Origin: JAXHLG01 sp034522495
Lineage (GTDB): Bacteria > Patescibacteriota > Minisyncoccia > Moranbacterales > DUUL01
Length of the DNA stretch: 64,000 nucleotides
Assembly (NCBI GenBank): GCA_034522495.1
Contig: JAXHLG010000002.1
Span: 186,001 to 250,000, forward strand
Reading direction: 5' to 3'
The position numbers were made by a program, and so were the translations under genes. Under the pieces are notes generated by a model, which worked only from the letters and a program-made list of their open reading frames with translations, was not told the origin of the DNA and searched no databases. The stretch's first letter is position 1; each line of letters starts with the position of its first letter. Of this stretch, positions 1-9,555 are shown in pieces.

Positions 1-2765
1 AGAAGTTTACAGCAAGAAGCGAGGCAGAGGCGCGGGAGTATAGCGAGGACGAGGTTCATGGTGAGCAACCGGTGGCGGATCTTAATCAAATTGTTTCAAA
101 GCCGGGAACTAAAGAGCAGAAGAGTGAAAGCAAGTTTCAAAGCGGAGAAAGTGTAGATGAAGATGATGATGAATCCGGGACGGAGGCTTCGGAAGCCTCG
201 GTCGGGACAGGCGTTGGACGTGAAAGCGCAGAAGAGGCAGAGCGGGGTGAGACCGAGAGAGCTGTTCAGGGTTCAACCGAGCAAGGAGACAAAAAAGTCG
301 ATGAGAAAACTGAGAAAGATGTTGATATAAATGATTATTCCAATGAAGATATTGGAAGGTACGTTTTTGATAAAAAAGAGGAGAATAAGAGGAAGAGGGA
401 AATTGAAAGAGAAGAATTAAAAAAGAAAGAAAAAGAAGAAGAGCCGGCTATCGAAGAAGGAATAATTGCGGAAAATAAAGATGAAAAAGATGCAAGGAGC
501 GAAGAAGCGAGGCTAAAAGAGGAGGTCGATGAATCTTTCCAGGGGCTGGTTGAGGTTCACAAGCAGATGAAGGAGAAGGAAAAGGATGTGGCCAAATTTG
601 AACTTCTTCAAGGTCGATTCAGGCAGAGCTTTGAAGCCAAGAAGGCAAAGGTTAAAAAAAAGAAAACCGAAAATTCAAATAAAAAAGAGGAGTTTGAAGA
701 CACAGAACAGGAAAGCGAAGAGCAGAGAGAGAGCGGGGCAATGCAAGATTACAAATTTTATAAGGAAAAATATCAGCAGGCAAGAAGAGAATATGAAAAT
801 AAATTTCAAGATTATACTCAGGCGGTTTTTAACAAGGAGATGGAGAAACTAGAAGCGGAGCAGAAAAAAAATCCCAAGAGCAGGGAATTGCACGAGTTGA
901 GAAAAAAAGAACTGCTTTTTTCTAAAAGAGTCGTTCCCTTGGGAGAACAAGAGAAGGAATTTCTTGCCAAAATGAAAGAGAAAGAAGATGAGGGCGGAGG
1001 CGATAAAAGTGAGAGAAAAGAAGAGAAAGAGCAAGAAAAAATAGAAAAATTATCGGTCCATGATTATTTTGACTTAAAGCAGCAGCAGTTGGTTTTTACT
1101 GAAGGGGAAAATTTAAATAAAAGCAAAGCGAGAAAAATTTGGGAACGGATTCAAAAACAGCCCAGATATAAAAAGGTTTTGGCCTTATCCTTGTTAGGCG
1201 GCGGAGCTTTGGCCACTGTTGGAGGCGCTCCATTTGCGGCTTTGGGTTATACCGCTTCAAGAATCACTAGGGGCGCGGTCGGCGCTAGTCTTTCCAAGGG
1301 AGTAGGGGCGATGATGGATCGGAGTCAGAAAAGAGGCAGAAACGAAGACAAGCATGCTTTCAATATGGATTTTTATAAAAGCTACGAAGGTGGCAAATCG
1401 GAAGCTTTCAAGGCATTGAATGAATTCAACAAAAAGGAAAGGGAGAGAAAGAAAGAAAAGCGTTTGGCCATGATAGTGTCCGCCGGGGCGTTGGGGGCCG
1501 GGTTCTATAATCTGGATGAATTATTTTCCGGCAATGCTTCGGAGGCTGTTGATTCGGGGTCCATGAAGAATAGAGGGGGAGTTGAAAAGGCGGCGGCTAA
1601 TGCGACTGAGAGCGGGGAGAGCGGGGCGGAAAACAAATATTCAAAAACTGTTAAGCAGGATATAGTTTCTCATGTTAAACAAAAAGAGCCCGGGGTGGGA
1701 GAGGCTATTGATCATTCAAAGGAATATAAAGATGAAACGGCGAGGCTTCTGGATGAGTTCAATAAAAAAGTCAGTTCTGATATTGAGAATTTTTCCAATG
1801 TAAGCGAGGAGGAGTTGTATAATTCTCTAAGCGAGCAAGAGGTTTCTTCCGTTGAAGGTTTTGACAGCAACAGCCAGTGGCCGGAAAATTACAGGACACC
1901 TTATGCGGAAGAGGATTCGGATGTTTCACCTTATGCTGAAGAGGGTCCTAGCGGAGAAAATGCTGCTGAGGGGGAGGCCGGGCTTGAAGCGAACCCCGAG
2001 GTGCTGGAAAGTTATCAACTAGCCAAAGATGAGGCAGTTTGGGATAAATTGGAGGAGTATTATGACGGGGAGCCGAATCAGCAGAACAAGGTGGGCAATG
2101 CGGTATTGAAATTTAGGAACGGGGTTAAAGATAATCTTTTGGGTCAAGGCGTTTTTGACAATGAAGCTCAAGCGGAGCAGTTTTTAAACTGGAGATTCAG
2201 GCATATGGATGTGGGATCGGAAGTGAATATGACTAAAGAGGGGTTGAATATTCCCGGGTTTGCCAATGACGAGAATATTAGCAGATTTAAAGAAGAAGAG
2301 CTGGGCGTCGCCGGGGAGGCAGGTTCAGGAGCAGAGGCGGAAACCGGCGGAGCCGAGCAGTCGGCCGGGGAAGAAGAAGCGGCTGAGGCCGGCGCTATTG
2401 ACAAGGAGGCGCTGGAAAAAGAGATTGCTCAAATTCCGGAAGAACAAAGAGACAAGGCGCGCGCATTTATTCAGGATATTCCAGAAATGGAAGAAAGCAA
2501 TCAAAGCGGACCTCAATTAAGACTGGCTATAGATGATCAATTTTTCAAATTTGCCGGAGAAGTTCTTGATAAAGATAGAATCGGCATAAATGACCAATTA
2601 AAAGCGGCAGAAATTTTGGATAAGATGATTATGGATTATGCTGATGAGCACTATAGCGGAATTGAGGGAATGAATCAAGCAGAGTATTCTCAGCTTTTGG
2701 AGAACAACAATGCTAATATGAAACATATGGCTGACAAGGCAAGAACAATTTTGAATAGTTATTAA
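1..2765 (+). CDS. Large acidic coiled-coil membrane-associated protein, 5' end outside window
   Basis: I do not recognise a named family. The frame is open from base 3 to the stop, with no stop codon before the GTG at 72, so the gene almost certainly starts upstream and only its C-terminal 920 or so residues are here. Counted from the GTG, residues 1-340 are Glu/Lys-rich and should form long coiled coils. A hydrophobic Gly/Ala segment follows (about 370-400, LALSLLGGGALATVGG) and a second short one near 465-485. The rest is acidic, with Ala/Gly/Glu tracts. It sits 20 bp upstream of another acidic protein and in the same direction as the VirD4-like ATPase at 5039, so a role beside a type IV secretion-like apparatus is possible, but this rests on position only. 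Confidence 0.75.
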   Translation, partial: KFTARSEAEAREYSEDEVHGEQPVADLNQIVSKPGTKEQKSESKFQSGESVDEDDDESGTEASEASVGTGVGRESAEEAERGETERAVQGSTEQGDKKVDEKTEKDVDINDYSNEDIGRYVFDKKEENKRKREIEREELKKKEKEEEPAIEEGIIAENKDEKDARSEEARLKEEVDESFQGLVEVHKQMKEKEKDVAKFELLQGRFRQSFEAKKAKVKKKKTENSNKKEEFEDTEQESEEQRESGAMQDYKFYKEKYQQARREYENKFQDYTQAVFNKEMEKLEAEQKKNPKSRELHELRKKELLFSKRVVPLGEQEKEFLAKMKEKEDEGGGDKSERKEEKEQEKIEKLSVHDYFDLKQQQLVFTEGENLNKSKARKIWERIQKQPRYKKVLALSLLGGGALATVGGAPFAALGYTASRITRGAVGASLSKGVGAMMDRSQKRGRNEDKHAFNMDFYKSYEGGKSEAFKALNEFNKKERERKKEKRLAMIVSAGALGAGFYNLDELFSGNASEAVDSGSMKNRGGVEKAAANATESGESGAENKYSKTVKQDIVSHVKQKEPGVGEAIDHSKEYKDETARLLDEFNKKVSSDIENFSNVSEEELYNSLSEQEVSSVEGFDSNSQWPENYRTPYAEEDSDVSPYAEEGPSGENAAEGEAGLEANPEVLESYQLAKDEAVWDKLEEYYDGEPNQQNKVGNAVLKFRNGVKDNLLGQGVFDNEAQAEQFLNWRFRHMDVGSEVNMTKEGLNIPGFANDENISRFKEEELGVAGEAGSGAEAETGGAEQSAGEEEAAEAGAIDKEALEKEIAQIPEEQRDKARAFIQDIPEMEESNQSGPQLRLAIDDQFFKFAGEVLDKDRIGINDQLKAAEILDKMIMDYADEHYSGIEGMNQAEYSQLLENNNANMKHMADKARTILNSY

Positions 2766-2784
2766 TAAAAATTAAAAACATCTA

Positions 2785-4062
2785 ATGGCAAACATTAAAC
2801 AAAAAATTCAGGACGCTCAGATTGATTTGATTCAAGAGCTGGGCATTGACAAGCTTTCCAAAGAAGAGCAGGAAAAAATTCTGCCTCAAATCGGGGAGGT
2901 AATTCAGCAGAAGGTGACGTTGAGAATTGTGGAAGAACTGCCGGAGGAGAAGCAGGAAGAATTTTCCAAGATTCTGGATGAGGCTCAGGAAAGCCCGGAA
3001 AAACTTGATAATTTTCTGGAGGAGAATATCCCTAATGTGAATGATATTGTTTTGGAGGAGATCGGCGATTACAAGAGGCAGGCGAAGGATTTTTTGGGGA
3101 AGAATATGGAAGAAAGGGATGAAAAGGGAGGAGATCAAGAAAGTCATCAGTCATCAGTCATCGGAGATCAGGAGAGGGAGAAAGAAGATAGTCACTCGTC
3201 ACTCGTCACTGGTCACCGGGAGGGGGACGAAGGGGATAGTCATCAGTCATCGGTCATCGGGGATCGGGAAGAGGTTGAAGATGGTGAAGGAGGGGTGCAA
3301 GTGAAGGCAAGTAAAGAAAGTAAAGAAAGTGAAGAAAGTGAAGAATCATCTAAACAGGAGAGTCATCGGTCATCAGTCACCGGGGATCGGGAGGAGGATA
3401 GTCACTCGTCACCGGTCACTGGTCACCAGAAAGAGGAGGAAGGGGTAGAAATGGGAGAAGAGCAGGAGAGTCATCCGTCACCGGTTGGCGGTCACCAGGA
3501 GGAGTCTAAAGATGAAGAAATGCAAGAGAAAAAACAGCCAGACGTTGAGTCAGATAAAAATGAGGAGCAAACTGATGCTGAAACTGAGTCGGAGAGGATT
3601 AGGAAGGAGGCTTTGGAGGAGATTAAAAATAACGCCTCTAAAAAGAATCCTTTTGATAAGGCGGGCGAAGCAGGCGGTGCTGGACAAGAAGAGAAGGAAG
3701 AAGATGATCAGAGTGAAGGCGAGGAAGGAAGCCACTCGTCACCGGTTGCCGGTCGTCAAGGAGAGGATGAAGATGGCGGAGAAGGTGCGCAAGTGAAGGC
3801 AAGTGAAGAAAGTGAAGAATTATCTAAGCAGGAGAGTCATCAGTCATCAGTCACCGGGGATCAGGGAGAATCTGGAGAAGAGGAGGAAGAAGGAAAAAAA
3901 ACTGATTCTCAAGAGCGGCCGGATACAAGCGATTTTACTAAAAGATTGAATGAATTAGAGGACAAAGGAAAAGAGGAAGGAGATGAAGACTTGATCAAAA
4001 AGCATCAAGTGACTGATGATTCGGATAACGAGGTGGATATATCGGGAGAGCTTGGCAAGTAA
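2785..4062 (+). CDS. Acidic protein with eight Ser-His-x-Ser-type internal repeats
   Basis: Unknown function. The first 100 residues form a helical domain rich in Glu and Gln (starts MANIKQKIQDAQIDLIQE), much more ordinary than the remainder. From about residue 115 the protein is low-complexity and acidic and carries eight spaced copies of an 11-residue motif, S-H-x-S-(S/P)-V-x-G-(D/H/R)-(Q/R)-(E/G), for example SHQSSVIGDQE and SHSSLVTGHRE. Two copies of a VKAS(K/E)ES-type stretch also occur. At DNA level the motif is a drifting gtcatcagtcatc or gtcactcgtcac repeat resembling intergenic repeats elsewhere in the window. The start lies 20 bp after the preceding stop, with no clear Shine-Dalgarno, so it is probably co-transcribed with the upstream gene. 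Confidence 0.7.
   Translation: MANIKQKIQDAQIDLIQELGIDKLSKEEQEKILPQIGEVIQQKVTLRIVEELPEEKQEEFSKILDEAQESPEKLDNFLEENIPNVNDIVLEEIGDYKRQAKDFLGKNMEERDEKGGDQESHQSSVIGDQEREKEDSHSSLVTGHREGDEGDSHQSSVIGDREEVEDGEGGVQVKASKESKESEESEESSKQESHRSSVTGDREEDSHSSPVTGHQKEEEGVEMGEEQESHPSPVGGHQEESKDEEMQEKKQPDVESDKNEEQTDAETESERIRKEALEEIKNNASKKNPFDKAGEAGGAGQEEKEEDDQSEGEEGSHSSPVAGRQGEDEDGGEGAQVKASEESEELSKQESHQSSVTGDQGESGEEEEEGKKTDSQERPDTSDFTKRLNELEDKGKEEGDEDLIKKHQVTDDSDNEVDISGELGK
3140..3880 (+). repeat. In-frame minisatellite-like repeats inside a gene
   Basis: Eight imperfect units of roughly 30 bp built from gtcatcagtcatcagtc or gtcactcgtcactggtc lie at about 3143, 3190, 3238, 3360, 3400, 3472, 3730 and 3835. All are in the same reading frame. 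The reverse complement (gtgactagtgacaagtgac type) occurs in non-coding DNA at 9133 and 14529. Confidence 0.8.
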
Positions 4063-4223
4063 TTGTTCTAATTAACCTAATTACTCTAATTATTCTAAAA
4101 AGAGTAGGTGGAATTCATTTATTTGGTTGTTTTGGGATAAGTTTCTATTAATTTCTGGAAATTTCAACTAGCTTCAGGGACTTCTTTTATTTGTAATTTG
4201 GTTTTTGTAATTTGTAATTTTAT

Positions 4224-4685
4224 ATGTTTATGCCTGATGAATTAAACAGAAGAGAGAGGGAAGGAGAGAAAAAATTTGAAGGTGCGGGGGGAGCGCCGGA
4301 AAGGCGTCCGGAGCAGGAAAATGAGGAACAAATCGGAGAAGAACAGCCGGAGGAAGAGCGGCAAGAGCAAGCCTCCAGGGAAGCTTTGGAAAAAGCTCAA
4401 GAGAAAGCCGGATCGGTCGGCTCAAGTCAAGCGCAATCCGATAGCGATGATAAAGGAGATATAGAGAAAAAAGATTCTTTTGCGGAGCTTCAGAAACTGG
4501 AAAGCGCCGAGGACAAAATTGAGAAGCTGACCCAGATCGCCGGTCAAGAAGGTCCGGAAACGGCGATTAAGATGGCCAGAAAATTGAATGAAAACTACGT
4601 GATGGACATGCTTCACGATGAGATGGTGGATGAGGGCAAGCTCAGGGAGGAGTTGGTTAAGAAGGGGTTTATTGAGGAAGAATAG
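4224..4685 (+). CDS. Small acidic hypothetical protein
   Basis: Unknown 153-residue protein. Residues 1-90 are highly charged and probably disordered (runs of Glu, Arg and Gln). Residues 93-153 look like a folded helical segment (LQKLESAEDKIEKLTQIAGQ, then KMARKLNENYVMDMLHDEMV). The start is the ATG at 4224; an ATG in the same region without a Shine-Dalgarno is usual for this genome. It follows two other acidic proteins and precedes the secretion-like ATPase, so the four may form one functional block, but this is inference from position. The 160 bp before it hold only AT-rich, TAATTTG-type repeats. Confidence 0.6.
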   Translation: MFMPDELNRREREGEKKFEGAGGAPERRPEQENEEQIGEEQPEEERQEQASREALEKAQEKAGSVGSSQAQSDSDDKGDIEKKDSFAELQKLESAEDKIEKLTQIAGQEGPETAIKMARKLNENYVMDMLHDEMVDEGKLREELVKKGFIEEE

Positions 4686-5038
4686 AAATTGCATTGTTAA
4701 ATGGCTATTTCATATTAACATGTTATCATTTTAACATTTTAGCATGCAAGCAGTTGATATGGATTGATATATGGTAGAAATTGATTGAAATATGATTGAT
4801 AAATGCTGATGTATGTTTGCTTTGGCAAGTTGGTTAAACTGGTAAATTACGTGTTTGTTTTAATCTTGTCGTATAGGAATTTCAAAAAATCCTATACACC
4901 GCTGATTTCACGCGAATTATCACGCAGATTTACGCGGGATGCTAAATGTGTGAAGCTTAATTTAATGTTAGAACGCAACACAAGTGCGTAATTCCTATAA
5001 ATTATTAAGGTGGAGAAATATAAAAGTAAAAAAAAGAA
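4686..5038. repeat. Gene-free stretch with direct and inverted repeats
   Basis: Bases 4697-4772 are a 76-bp direct repeat matching 10769-10844 with one mismatch. Bases 4934-4961 (cgggatgctaaatgtgtga) recur at 8367-8395. A degenerate inverted repeat ends in gcgtaattcctat at 4985-4998, a motif shared with the palindromes at 12996 and 41176. No gene is supported. Confidence 0.7.
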
Positions 5039-7567
5039 ATGTTAAGTACTGATGCGATTATATTAATATTGATGGGGGTGAGCGGGTTTGTGGCCTTGGT
5101 TAGCGGTGTTTGGTTTTTCTTGGAAGTTGCTGTTTTTGCCAGAGCCAGGCTTAATAGATCCTTGAATTCCACTTTGGATGTAATCAAGGTGGCTAAATCC
5201 AGAAAGCCGGAGAACTATCAGGATTCGGAAAAGAAAACTCAGGGAGAGAAAGAGGAAATTTCCGTGATGGAGCAGCTTTTTTCCACTTTGGCCAATGTTC
5301 AGATGAGGGGAGGCTTTTTGAAGAAGTTTATTTACGGTCCGCCCCAGATAACTTTGGAAATGGCGGTTCCCTCTGATGAGGAGCAGATTTCTTTTTATGT
5401 TTCCATGCCGAGAAAGCTGAAGGAGCTGGTGGAAAAGCAGATTCATAGTTTTTATCCCAGCGCCCACATTGAGAGAGTGGAGGACTATACTATTTTCCGC
5501 CCCGGTTCTCATACGGTGGGAAGTTATTTGAAGCTTAATAAGAACGCGGCTTTTCCTATTAGAACTTATCAAAGGCTGGAGTCGGATCCTTTACATAATT
5601 TAACCAACGCGTTTTCCAAACTGGAAGATCCGGAAGAAGGGGCTTGCCTGCAAGTGGTTTTCAAAAAATCAAGCAACAATTCCGTCAAAAGCAAGGGAGA
5701 GAAAATCAGCCGGGAAATGCAGCAGGGCAAAAGGCTCGATAAAGCGGCCGGAGCTAACAAGATTGCGGACGCCTTGTCCAGTCTTTTGGATGTTTTTACC
5801 AAAAAAGACGAAAATTCCAGGGATGACGCGCCGGTGAATTTGACTCCGGAAGAAAATGACATAATCAAACAGATTGAAAACAAAGTTAACAAGTCCAGAC
5901 TGGACGCCAACATCAGAATTCTGGCTTCGGCCAAATCCCAAGAGAGGGCGGAAGCCGTGCTGGCTCAGCTGGAGAATGCCTTCAGCCAATTTGAAGACAG
6001 CAATTTGAATAACTTTAAAGCGATTAGGGACAAATCCCGGAATGCTCACAGGCTTTCTTATGACTACATTTTTCGCCATTTCAAGAAATCGACAAAAGTT
6101 ACTTTGGATACGGAAGAGCTGGCCAGCGTTTTCCATTTGCCTATTTCTACCACCGAGACTCCCAAGCTGAATTGGCTGAGAGCCAAAGCTGCTCCGCCGC
6201 CGGTGAATATTCCCAAGGAAGGGTTGTTGCTTGGCTACAGCGATTTCCGGGGGACTAAAACGGATATTCGCTTAAGCCCGGATGACAGGAGGAGGCATCT
6301 TTATATTGTCGGGCAAACCGGTACCGGTAAGTCGGGATTTATAGAAGAACTTACCAAGCAGGATGCGGTCAACAAGGAAGGGATGTGCATTATTGATCCG
6401 CACGGAGACTTGATTGACAATGTGCTGGCCAATATTCCCAAAGAACGGGCTGAAGATGTTATTTTTTTCGATCCCTCCGACACGGAGAGGCCGTTTGGAT
6501 TCAATATGCTGGAGTATGATGAAAATTATCCCGAACAGAGGACTTTCGTGGTTAATGAGATTATTAATATTTTCGACAAGCTGTACGACCTCAGCCAAAC
6601 GGGAGGTCCGATGTTTGAGCAATACATGAGAAACGCCTTATTGCTGGTAATGGACAGCCCGGAAACCGGGTCGACCTTAATGGAAGTGCCCAGGGTTTTC
6701 CGCGATCCGGAATTCAGGAAAGAGAAATTGAAGCTTTGCAAGGATGAGACTGTGATTGACTTTTGGCAGAAAGAAGCGGAGAAGGCCGGCGGGGACGCGG
6801 CGCTGGAAAACATCGCGCCTTATATCAATTCCAAGCTGACCAGTTTTATTTCCAATGACATGATGCGCCCCATTATTTCCCAGCAGGAGAGCACAATTAA
6901 CTTCCGCAAGGCCATGGATGAAGGCAAGATTCTCTTGGTAAGCCTTTCCAAGGGAAGGGTGGGGGAAGTCAACAGCCATTTGCTGGGAATGATCGTGGTT
7001 GGCAAGATCTTGATGGCGGCTTTTTCCAGGACAGACATTCCCGAGGATCAGAGAAAAGATTTTTATCTCTATATTGATGAGTTTCAAAATTTCACCACTG
7101 ATTCCATTTCCACCATTCTCTCCGAGGCCAGGAAGTATAAATTGGGGCTGACTATCGCCCACCAATTCATCGGGCAGCTTTCGGAAAATATTTCCAAGGC
7201 GGTTTTCGGCAATGTCGGCTCTATGTGTTCCTTCCGGGTGGGCTCGGAGGACGCGGAATTTTTACAGAAACAGTTTTCCCCGGTTTTTGACGCTGATGAC
7301 TTGATCAACATCAACAATTTCCAATGCTTTACCAAGCTTCTTATAAATAATGAATCGACGGATCCGTTCAATATGAAAACTTATCCTCCGACGGAAGGCA
7401 ACGATGAAGTTAAGCAAGCGTTGAAGGAGTATTCGCGCTATAAGTACGGCCGTAGTCGGGATATTGTGGAGTCGGAAATCAAAGGAAGGTATAAGAAGAT
7501 GATGTCGTCGCAGAAAGAGGAGGATTTGAAAAAAGAGCGAGGTGAGAAAGGAGAGATGAGAGGTTAG
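5039..7567 (+). CDS. VirD4/TraG-like type IV secretion ATPase (HerA/FtsK superfamily)
   Basis: A P-loop ATPase expected to drive DNA or protein transfer across the envelope, as in VirD4/TraG coupling proteins and related CPR proteins. One N-terminal membrane segment (about residues 4-28) is followed by a roughly 370-residue variable domain. The ATPase core has Walker A GQTGTGKS at 425-432, a CIIDPHGD block just after it, and Walker B FYLYIDEFQNF near 673-683. A downstream LGLTIAHQFIGQL segment matches the sensor region of this superfamily. At 842 residues it is longer than classical VirD4 and typical of CPR versions. No relaxase, VirB4 or pilin gene is visible downstream; the acidic proteins upstream may be partners. 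Confidence 0.85.
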   Translation: MLSTDAIILILMGVSGFVALVSGVWFFLEVAVFARARLNRSLNSTLDVIKVAKSRKPENYQDSEKKTQGEKEEISVMEQLFSTLANVQMRGGFLKKFIYGPPQITLEMAVPSDEEQISFYVSMPRKLKELVEKQIHSFYPSAHIERVEDYTIFRPGSHTVGSYLKLNKNAAFPIRTYQRLESDPLHNLTNAFSKLEDPEEGACLQVVFKKSSNNSVKSKGEKISREMQQGKRLDKAAGANKIADALSSLLDVFTKKDENSRDDAPVNLTPEENDIIKQIENKVNKSRLDANIRILASAKSQERAEAVLAQLENAFSQFEDSNLNNFKAIRDKSRNAHRLSYDYIFRHFKKSTKVTLDTEELASVFHLPISTTETPKLNWLRAKAAPPPVNIPKEGLLLGYSDFRGTKTDIRLSPDDRRRHLYIVGQTGTGKSGFIEELTKQDAVNKEGMCIIDPHGDLIDNVLANIPKERAEDVIFFDPSDTERPFGFNMLEYDENYPEQRTFVVNEIINIFDKLYDLSQTGGPMFEQYMRNALLLVMDSPETGSTLMEVPRVFRDPEFRKEKLKLCKDETVIDFWQKEAEKAGGDAALENIAPYINSKLTSFISNDMMRPIISQQESTINFRKAMDEGKILLVSLSKGRVGEVNSHLLGMIVVGKILMAAFSRTDIPEDQRKDFYLYIDEFQNFTTDSISTILSEARKYKLGLTIAHQFIGQLSENISKAVFGNVGSMCSFRVGSEDAEFLQKQFSPVFDADDLININNFQCFTKLLINNESTDPFNMKTYPPTEGNDEVKQALKEYSRYKYGRSRDIVESEIKGRYKKMMSSQKEEDLKKERGEKGEMRG

Positions 7568-7998
7568 ATGTGGAATTGGTATATGATAGATAAAAATTGA
7601 TATAAGGTAGATATACAATAGAAATTGATTGAAACTTATTGAAATACCATAGATATAAGGTTGATATACAATAGAAATGTATGGAAATTACGAAATTTAT
7701 TGATTAGTGAATTAACTAAAAAATTTATAAATCGGGTCGGATACATAAAGCCAAGCCACACGCAAAAGGAGGTCCGCTCCAGAGAAAAAGTTTGTTTAAA
7801 AAAGAATTCTTTGAAATAATAATATTGGGTTTCGGGTATGAATATATAGATTAGAATTGTTCCATTGTTAAATTGTTCCATTGCTGCCTGGGGGGGGGTG
7901 ATTTGTATTCGGAGAATTGTGCTGCTGATTGGAAACAGTCCCTGATTAATTTGAAAGGGTATATTTTAAAAAGCTAAAATAGAATGGAGGTGGTACAT
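7568..7998. other. Gene-free stretch with short-period repeats and a MITE end fragment
   Basis: It contains drifting repeats of the ttgatatacaatagaaattgatt type, an attgttccattgttaaattgttcc stretch, a G9 run near 7891, and ggaaacagtccc at 7930-7941, which matches one terminus of the inverted-repeat element at 16461-16624. A gaggtccgctccagag fragment near 7770 resembles the REP family. A short reverse-strand frame (7636-7881) crosses this repeat and is not supported as a gene. Confidence 0.55.
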
Positions 7999-8205
7999 AT
8001 GAAAGGTTTAAGTTCGTTGGATTGGCTGGCAATCGCGTTAGTGATTGTGGGCGGGCTCAACTGGGGTTTGGTTGGCGCGTTTGATTTTGATTTAGTGGAA
8101 ACCGTTTTTGGCGGGTTTAATGTTTTATCGAGAATCATATATGTCGTGGTGGGATTGGCTGCCGTGTATTTGGCTTTTCTTTCTCCGGCATTGGCGAAAA
8201 AATAG
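7999..8205 (+). CDS. DUF378 family small membrane protein
   Basis: A 68-residue inner-membrane protein of the DUF378 family (YuzA-like), whose function is not established. Two hydrophobic helices are clear (about residues 8-27 and 43-62) with the family-typical LNWGLVG motif between helix 1 and the loop. I place the start at the ATG at 7999 because GGAGGTGG at 7986-7993 is a good Shine-Dalgarno for it; the ATG at 7984 overlaps this site. It stands alone between repeat-rich spacers. Confidence 0.85.
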   Translation: MKGLSSLDWLAIALVIVGGLNWGLVGAFDFDLVETVFGGFNVLSRIIYVVVGLAAVYLAFLSPALAKK

Positions 8206-8395
8206 TAGATGTAGAATAGTTCTAAGTTTATAAAGTCTTGGGTTCTAAATTGGAGGTTGGCGGTGGGGTTATTGTATAATTGTGTATTGGTATATTTGTT
8301 TAATGGTATACTGAAGAATTTTTACATTACTTAATTGTTCCATTGCTCCATTGTTTAGTTTTTGGTGCGGGATGCTAAATGTGTGAGGTTTAATT
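8206..8395. other. Repeat-derived spacer
   Basis: It contains tagttctaagtttataaagt (also near 10874 and 14392), attgttccattgctccattg and the gcgggatgctaaatgtgtga repeat shared with 4934. No promoter or gene is evident. Confidence 0.5.
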
Positions 8396-8989
8396 TTGAG
8401 AAAAAAAGTACAAAAAAAGATATTCGTTTTGGATGGGGGATCGGATGAGGGAAGTTTGATCGCGGCTTTAGCTGAGAGTTATAAGAAAGGCGCTACTGAA
8501 AAGGGATTTGAGGTGGTTTTTTCTAAGGTGAGAGATTTGTCTTTTGATCCGATTTTGCACAAGGGATACAAGGAAATCCAAGAGCTGGAGAAAGATTTGG
8601 TTGAGCAGCAGAAAAATCTCCAGTGGTGCGATCATTTTGTTTTGGTAACGTCGGTTTGGTGGATGTCCTTTCCGGCTAAGCTGAAAGGTTTTTTCGATAG
8701 GGCGTTATTGCCGGGATTTGCTTTCAAGTATGAGGAAGGAGCGCTTCTGCCGAAGGGACACATGAAGGGCAAGTCCGCCAGGGTGATTTACACTCAAGGA
8801 GCGCCTCTGTGGATGACAGGGAGCTTTCTTTTGGATGGTTTTTATAGGAATGTTAAACACGGTGTCTTAGGTTTTTGCGGTTTCGGGCTGATTAAAAGAA
8901 CCGCTTTCGGCAAGGCAGACAAGGCGGATGAGGAAACTAGAGAGAATTGGAAGAGGAAAGTGTATGAATTGGGGAGGAAAGGGGAGTGA
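8396..8989 (+). CDS. Flavodoxin-fold NAD(P)H dehydrogenase (quinone)-like protein
   Basis: A 197-residue member of the NQO1/MdaB/KefF-like flavodoxin fold family, expected to bind FMN or FAD and reduce quinone-type acceptors in the cytoplasm. Visible features are a first beta strand with a phosphate loop-like turn (KKIFVLDGGSDEGSLIAAL), a WCDHFVLVTSVWWMSFPAKLKGFFDRALLPGFAF block that is the signature of the family, and a YTQGAPLWM segment. The start is a TTG at 8396; there is no closer ATG before the conserved strand, and the sequence just before it is a repeat. Substrate is unknown. Confidence 0.8.
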   Translation: MRKKVQKKIFVLDGGSDEGSLIAALAESYKKGATEKGFEVVFSKVRDLSFDPILHKGYKEIQELEKDLVEQQKNLQWCDHFVLVTSVWWMSFPAKLKGFFDRALLPGFAFKYEEGALLPKGHMKGKSARVIYTQGAPLWMTGSFLLDGFYRNVKHGVLGFCGFGLIKRTAFGKADKADEETRENWKRKVYELGRKGE

Positions 8990-9555
8990 TTTCCGATTTT
9001 CGACCTGTCGCTTCGCGACATAGTCGCAGGCGATTTACGATTTGTGAATAAAATGAATGGATATATATTGATGTAATTTGTGTATTGGTATATTTGTTTA
9101 ATAGTGTAATGGGATTTTTTATTATTGGTTAATTAGTGACTAGTGATGGGTGATAAGTGACTAGACTAAATGGATATATGTAGATATCACAGAAATTAAT
9201 CGAAGTTTGTAGAAACTTATTGAAATTTAGTATGGAAATTGCGAAATTAAGAAATTAAGAAATTGGAACTGGTAGGCAATTTTGACTTCTATTTAACCCT
9301 TTTCTTATTTAATTATAAACTGTGTTAACAGTTTGCAAGGCTTAGCCTTGGAAAAATTAGGAAATGTGAAGTTGTTTGAAATCTAAGAATCGGGCCAGAG
9401 GCTCTCTCTTACAGAATAAAAATGTTTGTGTTTTGTGTTTTTATTTTTGTGATTTGTTTGGGCTTTGTGGTCTGTGCTTTGGATTTTTAAATATCTTTTT
9501 CTGGTGATTATATGTTAAACTTAGAGAATAAAAGAAATTTAATTGCGAAATTTTT
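8990..9555. other. Gene-free stretch of short intergenic repeats
   Basis: It holds a gatttccgattttcgacctgtcgcttcgcg palindromic stretch (8989-9031), tagtgactagtgatgggtgataagtgac (9133-9160), aaattaagaaattaagaaatt repeats, and near 9420-9490 a gtttgtgttttgtgtttttattt run that is the reverse complement in style of 10627-10690 and 35000-35070. No gene found. Confidence 0.55.
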
